Part shown: piece by piece, positions 36,873 to 48,964 of the stretch
How positions within the stretch are numbered: position 1 is the stretch's first letter
Layout: each line of letters begins with the position of its first letter
Assembly: GCF_007120195.1 (NCBI RefSeq)
Contig: NZ_SKOG01000049.1
Location: forward strand, 1-51,160
Reading direction: 5' to 3'
Length of the DNA: 51,160 nucleotides
From: Aquisalimonas sp.
GTDB taxonomy: Bacteria; Pseudomonadota; Gammaproteobacteria; Nitrococcales; Aquisalimonadaceae
The notes under the pieces: generated by a model
What the model was told of the DNA's origin: nothing
The model's database searches: none
The model's input: only the letters and a program-made list of their open reading frames with translations
Position numbers and translations under genes: made by a program

Positions 36873-38813
36873 CTACCGGTTCTCTCGATTTTCGATGAGT
36901 TCGTCCACGACTGAGGGATCGGCCAGGGTGCTGGTATCGCCGAGGCTATCCAGCTCGTTGGACGCAACCTTGCGCAGGATACGGCGCATGATCTTCCCGG
37001 AGCGCGTCTTCGGTAGCCCGGGAGCCCACTGGATGAAGTCAGGTTTGGCAATGGCACCGATTTCCTTGCGAACGATATCCACCAGCTCCTTGCGCAATTC
37101 CTCGGACGGTTGCTCGCCGCCCATAAGGGTCACGTAGGCGTAGATGCCCTCGCCCTTGACATCGTGCGGAAAGCCCACGACTGCGGCCTCGGCCACCTTC
37201 GGGTGCAACACCAGGGCGCTCTCCACTTCGGCGGTACCCATGCGGTGTCCGGAGACGTTGAGCACGTCGTCCACGCGACCGGTGATCCAGTAGTAGCCGT
37301 CCTCGTCCCGCCGGGCGCCGTCCCCGGTGAAGTACTTGCCCTTAAAGGCGGAGAGGTACGTTTCCATGAATCGCTTGTGGTCGCCGTAGATGGTGCGCAT
37401 CATCGACGGCCAGGAGCGCGCGATGCAAAGGTTGCCGTCGGTGGCGCCCTCCAGCAGGTTGCCGTCGTTGTCCACCAGCTGCGGCTCGACCCCGAAGAAC
37501 GGCATACTGGCCGCACCGGGCTTGAGGTCCGTGGCGCCGGGCAGTGGCGTAATCATGATGGAGCCGGTTTCCGTCTGCCACCAGGTGTCGACGATGGGGC
37601 AGCGGCCATCGCCCACCACGTTGTAGTACCACTCCCAGGCTTGCGGGTTGATGGGCTCGCCGACGGTACCGAGGATGCGCAGCGACTTGCGGCTGTACTT
37701 CTTTACCGGCTCGTCGCCTTTCGCGATCAACGCACGGATGGCTGTAGGCGCCGTGTAAAAGATGGACACATTGTGCTTGTCCACGACATCCCACATGCGG
37801 CCGGCGTCGGGGTAAGTGGGCACGCCTTCGAACATGACCGATGTCGCGCCATTCACCAACGGGCCGTAGACGATGTAGGTGTGACCCGTCACCCAGCCGA
37901 CGTCGGCGGTGCACCAATAAACATCGCCGTCGTGGTAGTCGAACACGTACTTATGGGTAAGGCCTGCGCCGAGCAGGTAACCGCCCGTGGTGTGGAGCAC
38001 GCCCTTTGGTTTGCCGGTGGATCCGGAGGTATACAGAATGAACAATGGGTCCTCGGACTCCATCTCCTCGGCGGGGCACTCCGGGGAGGCCGCTTGTTCC
38101 AGCTCGTGGAACCAGACGTCGCGGTTGTCATCCCAGTCAACCTTGTTGCCGGTGCGCTGGACCACCACCAGGGTGTGCACGTCGGGGCATTCCTGCAGCG
38201 CCTCGTCGGCGTTCGCCTTCAGCGGGAAGCTGCGTCCGCCGCGGGCACTCTCATCTGCGGTCACGACAACGCGGCAGTCGGAGTCCAGAACGCGATCACG
38301 CAAACCGTGGGGCGAGAAGCCACCAAAGACCACGGAATGAATGGCGCCAATGCGCGTGCAGGCAAGCATCGCCACGGCGGCTTCCGGCACCATGGGCAGG
38401 TAGATGGCCACGCGGTCGCCGCGTTTGACTCCCCTGTCCCGCAAGGCGTTGGCAAAGCGCGAGACCCGCTCGTGGAGCTGCCGGTACGTGATGTGCTGAA
38501 CGGCATCCTTGTTGGGATCGTCCGGCTCCCAGATGATGGCCGTCTGATCGCCCCGGCTGTCGAGGTGGCGATCCAGGCAGTTGTAGGCGGCATTCAGGCG
38601 GCCGCCGTCGAACCAGCGGATCTCACCTTTCTCGAGATCGGAGCTGTTCACTGTGTCCCAGCGCTTGAACCAGGTCAGCCGCTCGGCCTGCTCAGCCCAG
38701 AATGCGTCCGCATCGTCCAGTGAGCGCTTGTACATCTCCCGGTAGGTGTCGGCATCAATATGCGCCTGTTTCGCAACGTCTGCGGGAACGGGATAGACCT
38801 TCGTGTCGGACAT
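36873..38813 (-). CDS. acs: Acetyl-CoA synthetase
   Basis: The 646-residue AMP-forming enzyme activates acetate with ATP and CoA. It shows [15 protein letters not shown], the phosphate-binding loop [64 protein letters not shown] and [14 protein letters not shown] with the Lys that is acetylated to silence the enzyme. Start at 38813 has GGAGGAG upstream; a frame 11 codons longer does not. It is on the same strand as and directly downstream of a CbrA/CbrB-type sensor pair, which probably controls it. A pat acetylase or actP permease is not in the window. Confidence 0.97.
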   Translation of the reverse strand: MSDTKVYPVPADVAKQAHIDADTYREMYKRSLDDADAFWAEQAERLTWFKRWDTVNSSDLEKGEIRWFDGGRLNAAYNCLDRHLDSRGDQTAIIWEPDDPNKDAVQHITYRQLHERVSRFANALRDRGVKRGDRVAIYLPMVPEAAVAMLACTRIGAIHSVVFGGFSPHGLRDRVLDSDCRVVVTADESARGGRSFPLKANADEALQECPDVHTLVVVQRTGNKVDWDDNRDVWFHELEQAASPECPAEEMESEDPLFILYTSGSTGKPKGVLHTTGGYLLGAGLTHKYVFDYHDGDVYWCTADVGWVTGHTYIVYGPLVNGATSVMFEGVPTYPDAGRMWDVVDKHNVSIFYTAPTAIRALIAKGDEPVKKYSRKSLRILGTVGEPINPQAWEWYYNVVGDGRCPIVDTWWQTETGSIMITPLPGATDLKPGAASMPFFGVEPQLVDNDGNLLEGATDGNLCIARSWPSMMRTIYGDHKRFMETYLSAFKGKYFTGDGARRDEDGYYWITGRVDDVLNVSGHRMGTAEVESALVLHPKVAEAAVVGFPHDVKGEGIYAYVTLMGGEQPSEELRKELVDIVRKEIGAIAKPDFIQWAPGLPKTRSGKIMRRILRKVASNELDSLGDTSTLADPSVVDELIENRENR

Positions 38814-39131
38814 CGGATGACTCCTCCTTTGGATTTGGACGGCCAACGTTCACCGCCGGCTCGTCATTTCGCAGTCCTGCTACTGCCAAGCCTAGCAGCC
38901 GCGCGCAGTATTTCCGGTGGTTGCGTGCCTGGATCAATCTGCATGGGCGCGGGTCAGCCAGCGGTGATGCCTGAAGGAAATTGCCAACCACCTGCCCCGT
39001 ATAGGATTTTAAACGTAACCGCACAGGCTACCTCAAACGCCGGGGCGATTGCCAATACTGTGAGCGCGGGTAGCGGCTGCGCGACCGCTGGTGCACGGTG
39101 GTGTTAATCACACTCGAGGCCGACACAATGG
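38814..39131. other. Upstream region of acs
   Basis: These 318 bases contain no gene. On the minus strand I looked for a -24/-12 promoter (GG-N10-GC) expected for activation by the neighbouring sigma-54 activator and found none with correct spacing. The nearest (TTGGCAATCGCCCCGGC) is one base off. TTGGCAA recurs twice (complement at 38981-38987 and 39049-39055) but out of helical phase. The acs promoter is therefore not assigned. Confidence 0.4.
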
Positions 39132-40475
<1,344 letters not shown>

Positions 40476-40509
40476 GGTTATGCCAAGTTCCCGGTGTCTT
40501 TCAGTGAGC

Positions 40510-43473
40510 CTACCCGTGATCGAGCGCCATGCCATCGTCTTTCTGCGCCGGCATTGCCCGCAGGCGCAGTGTGACGCGGGTGCCGCCGCCACGGTTTTCG
40601 ATGAGTACCTCGCCGCCGTGCTCCCGCACGATGTTGTAAACCAGGGGGAGCCCCAGCCCCGTTCCATGGCCGGGCCGTTTCGTCGTCACGAACGGCTCCA
40701 GAACGTGATCCAGGACGTCGGCGGAGATGCCGCCACCGTTGTCATGGACGACAACGGCAAACCAGTCATCCTCCTGGCGCGTCTGCAAGATTTCGACGCG
40801 CGCTTCGTCGATTTGGTCGGCGCAGGCATCGGTCGCGTTGCTGAACAGGTTTACGAACACCTGCACCAGCTGCTGTGGATCGCCGCTGACGATCACGTTC
40901 TGCGGCAGTTGATTGTCGAAGCGCACGACACGGGCGCGCCGGCTTAGCGTGGTCAGGCGAATCGCCTCATCGACGGTCTGGGCCAGATCGACCGGCTCCG
41001 GCGGGCGCTGGTTGCCCACGCCCCCATGGGCGTATCGCACAAGGCTCTGGACGATGTTGTTGATCCGCTGGGCCTGAGTGAGCACGTCCTCGGCGATGGC
41101 GGCGGTGCGCTCAGCATCCGTGTGGTCATCGCGTAGCTCCTGGGCCAGACAGCAGATCCCGGTCACGGGATTGCCGATCTCGTGGGCGACGCCGGCGGCA
41201 AGTCGGCCAATGGAGGCCAGCCGTTCGCTATGGGCCAGCTCTTGTTCCAGTAGCGAGACATCGGTCAGATCTTCGACCAGCAGCACGGTATCATCGCCGC
41301 GGTTGCTGTTGGCCGGATCCTCGATGGTGGCCTTGTGCAGGCTGTACCAGCGGGGTTGATCATCTGTGTGGATCTCCTGGCGGTGCCAATGGTCCTGGTC
41401 TGATTTGTGGAATGAGGCCAGCAATGGGCCCCATGGCGCCGGGAGTTCGTCCAGGTGACGGCCCACAACATCGGACATGGAGATTTGGGTCAGCTCGGCG
41501 ATGGCCGCGTTCCAGCGCACCAGGCGCCCGCCCTGGGCCACGGCGCAAACCCCAAGCGGCAGGTCCTCGATGATCTGGCGGTGGTAGCGACGTAGCCGGT
41601 CCAACTCCGCAGCCAGACCGCGCAGGCGCGTGCGCGAGGTCTCGAGGCGGTCCTCGATGAGGCGGACGTTTTGCGCCAGCGCCGTCCGGCTCTGGGTGTC
41701 CATCTGCAGGCGCTCGTCCACGATCATGCGCGCGAGCACTGGACCCATCATCCCGGAAATATTGCGTTCGACCTGGGCACGCAGCCCGTGGAGGTGAGTC
41801 GGGCGAGTTTCGTCCCAGTGCAGCCCTCGTTCCCGGACGGCCTTTTCCACCTCCTTGTGCGCTGCGCTCTTGCCCATGACCGAGGCGAGCCGTTTGACGA
41901 ACTGCTGCGGGGAGCGGGCGTGCAGATCACCCACCGGAAGGGTGGGGTTGAGATCGCGGCACACGGCCGCTGCCTCGCGCTCGCGCTCGTCCGGGCGGCT
42001 CAGCAGCGAAATGACAACGAACAGGACGCTGTTCAGCGCGAGGGACCAGAATGTTGCGGACTGGTAAATGGCCGGTTGCCCTTCTCCAGCACTTGCCAGA
42101 CCCAGCCACGCCATGGTGCTGTCGCCGGTCACCGGGGGCAGCAGCACGGTGAACACCCACACGGCCGATCCACCGAGCAGACCGGCAATGAAACCGCCGC
42201 TGGTGGCCCGAGGCCAGAAGAGCAGGCCGATGATCCCAGGCAGCAGCTGGGCCATGGCCAGGAAAGAGATCAACCCCCAGCCGACGAGCCCCGAGGTAGG
42301 CTCCAGGATCTGGTAGAAGCCGTATCCGGCGGCGATGACGGCGACCATGACGATACGCCTCGCCCAGCGCAGGGCGCCGTACAGGTCCCGGTGCGGTTGC
42401 GGGCCGGCGAAGGGCAGCACCAGGTGGTTGAGCGTCATCGAGGAGATGGCCAGGGTACTGACCACGATCATGGCGCTGGCAGCGGATATCCCACCGAGGT
42501 AGGCCAGCAGTGCCAGGGTGGTGCTACCGCTGGCCAGTGAGATTCCGAGGACGTGGTAGTCCGCGGGGGTTCCGGGTTGCAGGACTTCAGCAGCCCAGAG
42601 TATGGGTGGAATCGCCAGGGTCAGCGCCAGGAGGAACAGAGGGAATCCCCAGCTGGCAACATTCAGGTGGCCGGGGTTCTGGTTCTCTGCGAACAGCATG
42701 TGAAACTGTCGCGGAAGCAGGAAACCGGCGGCGAAGGCCAGCACCAGGAGACTGACCCAGGGCCCTTCCCTGGCGGGCGCGTAAAGCGCCTCCAAGTGTT
42801 CCGGGTTGGCGGCCAACCACGCATGCATTCCGCCGAGGCCGCCGAACGCCTGCCAGATTGCAACCCCGGCGACCAACAGCAGGGCCACGAGTTTCATCAG
42901 CGACTCAAAGGCGATGGCGGCCACCAGGCCGTCGTGGTGTTCCCGCGGCGAGACGTGCCGGGCGCCGAAGATTATGGTGAAGCCTGTAACGAGCACCACG
43001 AACCAGAATGCCAGCACATCCGGCGAGGCTTCCCGCGTCATGACCTGCGTGGACTCGGCCACAGCGCGAATTTGCAGGGCAATATAGGGCAGCACCCCGG
43101 CGAGCATCAGCAGCGTCACCACGATACCCGCCATCTGGCTGTTGAAGCGGAACGCGAACAGGTCGGCGACGGAGGTGAGCTGATACGTGCGCGTCAGGCG
43201 CAGGATCGGCATCAGCAGCACGGGCGTGAGCACGAACGCCAGCGTGACCCCCAGGTAGATCGTGAGAAAGTTGAGGCCCTGCTCCTTGGCGAACCCGACG
43301 CTGCCGTAATAGCTCCAGGTGGTTGCGTAGACGCCAAGGGAGAGCACGTAAACCAGTGGGTTGCGCGTCAGCCACGTTGGCAGCCACTGCCGATCCGTGA
43401 TGTAGGCGATCAGAAACAACAGTAGCAAGTAGCCGACCGCAACCGCCGAGATGACACCCAGGTCAAGTGTCAT
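40510..43473 (-). CDS. CbrA-like sensor kinase fused to a sodium/solute symporter domain
   Basis: The 987-residue protein has an N-terminal SSS-family transporter domain of about 500 residues with about 13 membrane spans (TRNPLVYVLSLGVYATTWSYYGS, YIALQIRAVAESTQ, ILRLTRTYQLTSVADL). A linker, a PAS domain (about 620-730), a HisKA domain with the phosphorylated His in GVAHEIGNPVTG, and an HATPase domain (FVNLFSNATDA, VHDNGGGIS, GHGTGLGLPLVYNIV) follow. This is the architecture of Pseudomonas CbrA and Vibrio CrbS, which sense carbon supply. A small membrane protein gene overlaps its start by 11 bases. Confidence 0.93.
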   Translation of the reverse strand: MTLDLGVISAVAVGYLLLLFLIAYITDRQWLPTWLTRNPLVYVLSLGVYATTWSYYGSVGFAKEQGLNFLTIYLGVTLAFVLTPVLLMPILRLTRTYQLTSVADLFAFRFNSQMAGIVVTLLMLAGVLPYIALQIRAVAESTQVMTREASPDVLAFWFVVLVTGFTIIFGARHVSPREHHDGLVAAIAFESLMKLVALLLVAGVAIWQAFGGLGGMHAWLAANPEHLEALYAPAREGPWVSLLVLAFAAGFLLPRQFHMLFAENQNPGHLNVASWGFPLFLLALTLAIPPILWAAEVLQPGTPADYHVLGISLASGSTTLALLAYLGGISAASAMIVVSTLAISSMTLNHLVLPFAGPQPHRDLYGALRWARRIVMVAVIAAGYGFYQILEPTSGLVGWGLISFLAMAQLLPGIIGLLFWPRATSGGFIAGLLGGSAVWVFTVLLPPVTGDSTMAWLGLASAGEGQPAIYQSATFWSLALNSVLFVVISLLSRPDEREREAAAVCRDLNPTLPVGDLHARSPQQFVKRLASVMGKSAAHKEVEKAVRERGLHWDETRPTHLHGLRAQVERNISGMMGPVLARMIVDERLQMDTQSRTALAQNVRLIEDRLETSRTRLRGLAAELDRLRRYHRQIIEDLPLGVCAVAQGGRLVRWNAAIAELTQISMSDVVGRHLDELPAPWGPLLASFHKSDQDHWHRQEIHTDDQPRWYSLHKATIEDPANSNRGDDTVLLVEDLTDVSLLEQELAHSERLASIGRLAAGVAHEIGNPVTGICCLAQELRDDHTDAERTAAIAEDVLTQAQRINNIVQSLVRYAHGGVGNQRPPEPVDLAQTVDEAIRLTTLSRRARVVRFDNQLPQNVIVSGDPQQLVQVFVNLFSNATDACADQIDEARVEILQTRQEDDWFAVVVHDNGGGISADVLDHVLEPFVTTKRPGHGTGLGLPLVYNIVREHGGEVLIENRGGGTRVTLRLRAMPAQKDDGMALDHG

Positions 43474-43660
43474 AATGCCCCAAGCGCAGCGACAGCAGCA
43501 CCGACAGACCGATGAGCAGCCCCCAGAGCACCCAGGCCGTATACCAGGGCGCGCCGATACTCATCCACCAGGCCGAGAACGGCGAAGCGATCAGTAACAG
43601 GCCAAGCAGGAACAGCAACACACTGGACACCCCCGGCCCGGTATCCTGTATCGGGGCCAT
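43463..43660 (-). CDS. CbrX-like small membrane protein overlapping the sensor kinase gene
   Basis: A 65-residue protein with two membrane helices (SSVLLFLLGLLLIASPF and TAWVLWGLLIGLSVLLSL) starts at an ATG behind GGAGGAG. Its 3' end overlaps the start of the CbrA-like gene by 11 bases, so translation of the kinase is probably coupled to it. Pseudomonas has a small protein gene, cbrX, in the same place; the resemblance is by size, topology and position. Confidence 0.78.
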   Translation of the reverse strand: MAPIQDTGPGVSSVLLFLLGLLLIASPFSAWWMSIGAPWYTAWVLWGLLIGLSVLLSLRLGHYDT

Positions 43661-43788
43661 GCCGATTCTCCTCCGGACAGTTGTTTTCCTTGTGTTACCT
43701 AAGGTAGCACAGCATTCTGCTCCGGGAGAACTGGATTTTCCGAGTGATTTCGCGGCTCGCCATAGGGCGGCAGCGCAGTGCCGGGGCG

Positions 43789-44706
43789 TCATTCCCGGGG
43801 CACGTCTTCTCCGCACGGTGCGGCGGTCATGCCCCGCAATGGGCGGGCGTCCCAATGGGCCAGTGCCCAATGCCAGAGGGTGTCGAGATCGGCATCCGCG
43901 AGTTGGGCAGGTGGCCGCTGCCGAAGGAATTTGAGCGCCGCGAAGAGTTGCCGTGCGGGGGCCGTGTCGTCCAGAGGCTGGGCCAGATTCTGCTTGCTCA
44001 GTTTGCGGCCTTGGGCATTCAACGCCAGTGGCAGGTGTGCGTAGGTGGGTGGGGTGGCGCCCAGGTATTCCATGACCAGAACCTGGGGCGGCGTGCACAG
44101 GAGTAAGTCGTGTCCCCGGACCACATGGGTGATCCCGCTCGCCGCGTCGTCCACAGCCGCGGCCAGGTGATACGCGGGCCAACCGTCCGCACGCTGGATC
44201 AGGAAATCCCCGACGTCGCTGGCGAGGTCCACGGTCACGGGCCCCTGGAAAGCATCATGGATGTGGACGCTCCCCTCGGCACGGGCCCTCCAGGTGCGCG
44301 CTTCCCACCCGGCTGGCAGCCCTTGGCGGCAGGTGCCCGGGTAAATGACCCCGTTCATGGCGGGGCGGCCATCGCGCAGGACCATCTTGCGCGTGCAACC
44401 GCACGGGAAGGCCAGCCCCTGCCAGTAGAGCTGCTCCACGGCGGTGTCGTAGGCCTCGCGCCGCTGGCTTTGGTACACGACAGGTCCGTCCGGCTCGAAA
44501 CCAAAGATGTCCAGGGTGTGGCGAATGCCGTCCGCCGCGCCGGCTTGCTCCCGCGCCGGATCGATATCGTCGATGCGCAGCAGCCACTCGCCGTAGTGGT
44601 GCCGGGCGTCCAGATAAGAACCCACTGCGGCCACCAACGAGCCAAAATGCAGCGGACCCGTGGGGCTGGGTGCGAACCGACCGCGGTAGGGGCGCGACTC
44701 AGTCAC
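43789..44706 (-). CDS. gluQ: Glutamyl-Q tRNA(Asp) synthetase
   Basis: The 305-residue protein is a truncated class I glutamyl-tRNA synthetase homologue lacking the anticodon-binding domain. It has GRFAPSPTGPLHFGSLVAA (HIGH-like), LLRIDDIDPARE, zinc-binding FPCGCTRK, VVRGHDLL and GRKLSKQN (KMSKS-like). It attaches glutamate to the queuosine base in the anticodon of tRNA(Asp). The GTG start has only a weak ribosome site. It is 14 bases downstream of queF, which makes the precursor of the same modified base. In many gammaproteobacteria gluQ lies after dksA instead. Confidence 0.94.
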   Translation of the reverse strand: MTESRPYRGRFAPSPTGPLHFGSLVAAVGSYLDARHHYGEWLLRIDDIDPAREQAGAADGIRHTLDIFGFEPDGPVVYQSQRREAYDTAVEQLYWQGLAFPCGCTRKMVLRDGRPAMNGVIYPGTCRQGLPAGWEARTWRARAEGSVHIHDAFQGPVTVDLASDVGDFLIQRADGWPAYHLAAAVDDAASGITHVVRGHDLLLCTPPQVLVMEYLGATPPTYAHLPLALNAQGRKLSKQNLAQPLDDTAPARQLFAALKFLRQRPPAQLADADLDTLWHWALAHWDARPLRGMTAAPCGEDVPRE

Positions 44707-44719
44707 GGCTGGCTCGGGG

Positions 44720-45109
44720 TCAGGGCAGGGTCACCGGCTGCGGCGGCGTCCAGCCATGGGCACGGTGCTCTGCGATAACGGTGGTATAGATGCCGCCCCG
44801 AACGTTGAATTCGCCAATCAGGCGCATGAACCGCGGCTGTGTGGCGGCCACGAGATCGTTCAAAATGGCGTGGGTGACCTTTTCATGGAACGCCCCCTCG
44901 TCCCGGTAGGACCATATATAAAGTTTCAAAGACTTGAGTTCTACGCAGTCGCGATCCGGCACGTATTCGAGGTGCAATGTCGCAAAGTCCGGCTGGCCGG
45001 TCTTGGGACACAGGCAGGTGAACTCCGGGATCCGCATGCGGATGGTATAGTCACGCTCCGGCTGCGGGTTCGGAAATGTCTCGAGATCGCGTCTCGCTGT
45101 CATTGGCAT
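44720..45109 (-). CDS. queF: NADPH-dependent 7-cyano-7-deazaguanine reductase, short type
   Basis: The 129-residue enzyme reduces preQ0 to preQ1 in queuosine synthesis. It has [20 protein letters not shown] (catalytic Cys and Asp), the QueF motif [20 protein letters not shown], and FNVRGGIYT near the C-terminus. It is the short, unimodular form (YkvM type) rather than the ~280-residue E. coli form. Starts at 45109 or 45103 are both possible; in-frame sequence further upstream is not QueF-like. It is co-directional with gluQ and divergent from smc. Confidence 0.95.
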   Translation of the reverse strand: MPMTARRDLETFPNPQPERDYTIRMRIPEFTCLCPKTGQPDFATLHLEYVPDRDCVELKSLKLYIWSYRDEGAFHEKVTHAILNDLVAATQPRFMRLIGEFNVRGGIYTTVIAEHRAHGWTPPQPVTLP

Positions 45110-45281
45110 GGCTTTCCAATCGCTTGGGTGGACGGGATAATGGCAACCTGAATCGCAACCCGGGTCGTTGGCGTCACCAACCGCTCCGGTTGCAGCCAGT
45201 GATGTTAGCCGGAAGTCTACCGGTCCGCTCGCTGTCGGGCCATGTGCGCAGCGCAGAATGACACAGGGATGACCGCCTTTC

Positions 45282-48200
45282 ATGCGGCTCAAGAAGATCA
45301 AACTGGCGGGTTTCAAATCGTTCTTGGATCCGACCACCGTTCATCTGCCCAGTAACCTTGTGGGGGTTGTTGGGCCGAACGGATGCGGCAAGTCCAATGT
45401 TATCGATGCCGTGCGCTGGGTGATGGGCGAGAGTTCCGCCAAGCACCTGCGCGGCGAATCCATGGCCGATGTCATCTTTAACGGCTCAAGCACCCGCAAG
45501 CCGGTGGGTCAGGCGTCCATCGAGCTGGTATTCGACAACAGTGACGGCACCCTGGGCGGTCAGTATGCCAGCTACAGCGAGATCTCCGTGAAGCGGCAGG
45601 TCAATCGCGAGGCCCAGTCCCAGTATCTGCTCAATGGCACGCGCTGCCGCAGGCGCGACATCACGGAGGTTTTCCTGGGCACCGGCCTGGGCCCCCGCAG
45701 CTACTCCATCATTGAGCAGGGTATGATTTCGCGCATTATCGAGGCCAGGCCCGAGGAACTGCGGGTCTATCTCGAGGAGGCAGCCGGAATTTCGCTTTAC
45801 AAGGAGCGCCGGCGGGAGACCGAGCGCCGCATCCGTGACACCCGGGAGAACATGGAGCGCCTTGACGATGTGCGCGAGGAAGTCGCCGGTCAGCTCGACA
45901 GACTGAGCCGTCAGGCCCGCACGGCGGCGCGTTACAAGGCGCTAAAAAGCGAAGCGCGTCAGTTGCGCGCCGAGTTGCTGGCGCTGCGCCTGCGCGAGCT
46001 CGCGGCGGAGATGCGTATCGGCGAGCGCGCGCTGGAAGACAAGCGCAACGCACTGGAAGCCGAGGTCGCCTGCCAGCGGGCGGCGGAACGTGATCTCGTG
46101 CAACAGCGCGAGCGCCACAGTGAGCTGGGTGAAGCGTTGAATGCTGCCCAGGGGCGCTACTACGCCCTGGGTAGCGAGATTTCCCGGACCGATCAGCAGA
46201 TCAACCACGAGCGCGAGTTGTGTCGCCAGCAGGAGGAGGACCTCGCCGCCACCAGCCAGTCACTGGAAGAGCTGCAGCGGACCATCCAGGACGACGAGGA
46301 CAAGCTCGCCGTGGTGCGCGCGCGCCTCCAGGAGCTGGCGCCCGAGATCGAGCAAGTCCAGGCGGAGGAGGAGGGGGCCTCGGATCAAGCGATCGCGGCG
46401 CAACGGGCCATGGACGCGTGGCGGCAGCGCTGGGAGGCCTTTAGCGAGCACGCGGCCGAGGCCGTGCAAAGCGCGCAGGTGGAGCGCACACGCATCGAGG
46501 GGCTGGAGCAGCGGCAGCAGGAGCTTGCCAACCGCCGTGGGCGACTGATCGCCGAGCGCGACGGTCTCGATCCGGATGCCGTCGTCGCCGGCCTGGAGGC
46601 ACTCGGTGAGCAAGCCGATGAACTGCTGGAGCACCAGGAACAACTGGCCGCTCAGCTGGACGACACCGAACAGGCAGCGACTGAGCTTGCCGACCGCGAG
46701 GGCGAGCTGGACGATGGTATTCATGAGCTCCGCGGTGAAATCCAGCAGAACGAGGCGCGGCTGACATCGTTGGAGACACTGCAGCACCACGCCCTTGGCG
46801 AGAGCGATGGCGCCGTCGTGGACTGGCTCACGCGCCATGGCATCGACGCCCCCTTACGGCTTGCGCAGCTGCTTGCCGTGGACCCCGGGTGGGAGAGAGC
46901 CGTGGAGACCGTGCTTGCCGACCGCCTACAGGCGGTGTGCGTGGAGCCGACGTGCATGCCCGCCGGTTCGGCCCTCGGTGCCCCCCGGCAGGGCCGCGTC
47001 ATTCTGGTCGATGGGGACACGTCCTGTGCCGGCGATGGGGCACCCCGTGCGGGCCTGGTACCGTTGCTGCACCATGCTGCCGCCCCCAGCGCGCTTGATG
47101 ATCTGCTCGACGGGGTCTACTGTGCCGCCGACGTTGATGAGGCTGAGCGGCTGCGCGCTCGGCTGGAGCGGGGCGAATGCCTGGTCACGCCGGAGGGGCG
47201 GCTCGTTGGGCGGAGCTGGACGCAGATCTGCGGCGGTGACGCGGGCGATGACAGCGTGCTCGCCCGTGAGCGTGCCATGGAAGCGCTTCGGGACGCCCTG
47301 AGTGCGTCCGGCGAGCGGCTGGACCGCCTCATGGGGCAGCGTTGCGACGTGCAGAGACAGCGCCTTGATCGCGAGCAGGCGCGGGACCGGCTTCGGCACG
47401 ATTGCAATGCGGCCGCGCAGCGGCTGACTGAGGTGCGGACACGGCAGGAAAACTCGCAGCAACGGTTGGAGGAACTGCGCGAGCGCCACGGCCGCTTGGG
47501 CAACGATCTTGCCGAGCTGGATCGCGAAGCAACGGAGGCCGCCGAGGCTGTGCGTGGTGCGCGTGATCGCCTGCAGGAGGCCATGGATCGCAGTGCAGCC
47601 GATCAAGACGAGCGTGTCCGCCTGCAGCGGGAGGGCGAGGACCACCGGCAGGCCGTTGCCGAGGCGCGGGAAATCACGCGGGAGCGGCGGGAGCGCCGGC
47701 ATGACTTGCTGCTCAAGCAGGAGAGCGCCAGCGCGGCGCAGCAATCCCTGCAAGAGCAGTTGCGGCGGTTGTCCGACCAGCAGGAGCGGCTTTGCGCTCG
47801 ACAGCAGGAGCTGCGGAGCGCGCGAGCGCACCAGGGCGATCCGGTGCCCGGGCTGGAGGCCGAGCGCGAGGAGCTGCTCAACCATCGACTGGAGGCGGAA
47901 CAGGCCCTCAAGGATGCCCGCGATCGCATGGCCGAGGTGGAAGCGCGGCTGCGGGAGTTCGAGGAGCGGCGCCAGCAGGCGCAGCAGGCCGTGGAAGGCC
48001 TACGCCAGGAGCTCGAGCAGATGCAGTTGCGGGACCAGGAGCTGCGGGTGCGGCGGCAGACCCAGGAGGAACAGCTGGTCGATCTGGGCTTCGACCTGGA
48101 GACCCTGCAGCGGAATCTGCCCGACGAGGCCAGCGACACGGACTGGCAGTCGCGACTTGATCAGGTCGAACAGCAGATCAATCGCCTCGGTCCGATCAAC

Positions 48201-48803
48201 CTGGCAGCCATTGACGAGCACGCGCAGCTCTCGGAGCGCAAAGATTACCTGGATCAGCAGCATGCCGACCTGACGGAGGCCATGGAGACGCTGGAGACCG
48301 CGATTCGCAAGATCGACAGGGAAACGCGGCAACGCTTCCAGGCGACGTTCGATCAGGTCAACGCCGGTATGCAACGCATGTATCCGCGGCTGTTCGGCGG
48401 TGGTGAAGCGTATCTGGAGATGACCAGCGATGATCTCCTGGAGACCGGCATTACCATCATGGCGCGGCCGCCCGGCAAGCGGATTAGCACGATCCATCTG
48501 CTCTCCGGCGGGGAGAAGGCACTGACGGCCGTCGCGCTGATTTTTGCCATCTTTGAGCTCAACCCCGCGCCGTTTTGCATGCTCGATGAGGTGGATGCCC
48601 CGCTCGATGAGGCCAATGTGGGGCGGTTCTGCGGGTTGGTTCAGGAAATGTCGGCCCGGGTCCAGTTCATCCTGATCACCCATAACAAGGCCACCATGGA
48701 GATTGTCAGCCACCTCATGGGTGTCACCATGCACGAGGCGGGTGTCTCCCGGCTCGTCGCCGTGGACGTAGATGAGGCCGCAGAGATGGCCGTTGCGGTG
48801 TGA
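45282..48803 (+). CDS. smc: Chromosome segregation ATPase SMC
   Basis: The 1173-residue SMC has the N-terminal head with Walker [23 protein letters not shown] and [15 protein letters not shown], about 320 residues of coiled coil, a hinge at about 515-640 ([18 protein letters not shown] through [15 protein letters not shown]), the return coiled coil, and the C-terminal head with signature [18 protein letters not shown] and Walker [21 protein letters not shown]. It organises the chromosome with ScpA and ScpB, which are not in this window. It is followed by zipA after 161 bases, an order seen in other gammaproteobacteria. Confidence 0.97.
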   Translation: MRLKKIKLAGFKSFLDPTTVHLPSNLVGVVGPNGCGKSNVIDAVRWVMGESSAKHLRGESMADVIFNGSSTRKPVGQASIELVFDNSDGTLGGQYASYSEISVKRQVNREAQSQYLLNGTRCRRRDITEVFLGTGLGPRSYSIIEQGMISRIIEARPEELRVYLEEAAGISLYKERRRETERRIRDTRENMERLDDVREEVAGQLDRLSRQARTAARYKALKSEARQLRAELLALRLRELAAEMRIGERALEDKRNALEAEVACQRAAERDLVQQRERHSELGEALNAAQGRYYALGSEISRTDQQINHERELCRQQEEDLAATSQSLEELQRTIQDDEDKLAVVRARLQELAPEIEQVQAEEEGASDQAIAAQRAMDAWRQRWEAFSEHAAEAVQSAQVERTRIEGLEQRQQELANRRGRLIAERDGLDPDAVVAGLEALGEQADELLEHQEQLAAQLDDTEQAATELADREGELDDGIHELRGEIQQNEARLTSLETLQHHALGESDGAVVDWLTRHGIDAPLRLAQLLAVDPGWERAVETVLADRLQAVCVEPTCMPAGSALGAPRQGRVILVDGDTSCAGDGAPRAGLVPLLHHAAAPSALDDLLDGVYCAADVDEAERLRARLERGECLVTPEGRLVGRSWTQICGGDAGDDSVLARERAMEALRDALSASGERLDRLMGQRCDVQRQRLDREQARDRLRHDCNAAAQRLTEVRTRQENSQQRLEELRERHGRLGNDLAELDREATEAAEAVRGARDRLQEAMDRSAADQDERVRLQREGEDHRQAVAEAREITRERRERRHDLLLKQESASAAQQSLQEQLRRLSDQQERLCARQQELRSARAHQGDPVPGLEAEREELLNHRLEAEQALKDARDRMAEVEARLREFEERRQQAQQAVEGLRQELEQMQLRDQELRVRRQTQEEQLVDLGFDLETLQRNLPDEASDTDWQSRLDQVEQQINRLGPINLAAIDEHAQLSERKDYLDQQHADLTEAMETLETAIRKIDRETRQRFQATFDQVNAGMQRMYPRLFGGGEAYLEMTSDDLLETGITIMARPPGKRISTIHLLSGGEKALTAVALIFAIFELNPAPFCMLDEVDAPLDEANVGRFCGLVQEMSARVQFILITHNKATMEIVSHLMGVTMHEAGVSRLVAVDVDEAAEMAVAV

Positions 48804-48964
48804 CAGTCGTCGGTGGCATAGAGCCGGTGGTATTGGCGCCTGCACGATGAGACGCTGGAACTCGTTGAACAACGAAGGGAGCTTGTGCGCAGAGGCGAGC
48901 CAGTTACGCTAGAGGATCGGAGGCGTTGATCCGATATTCGATTTGATTTTCGCGGACGGAGACG

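Noticed and set aside
37110-38723. A 537-codon plus-strand frame antisense to acs
   Set aside because: It is a shadow of a fully conserved acetyl-CoA synthetase gene, with His/Val/Ala-rich composition unlike a real protein.
38814-39131. Sigma-54 promoter upstream of acs
   Set aside because: All GG...GC candidates on the minus strand have wrong spacing (the best is one base off), so none is annotated.
45110-45281. preQ1 riboswitch upstream of queF
   Set aside because: No small hairpin followed by the A-rich tail typical of preQ1 aptamers overlapping the ribosome site was seen on the minus strand.
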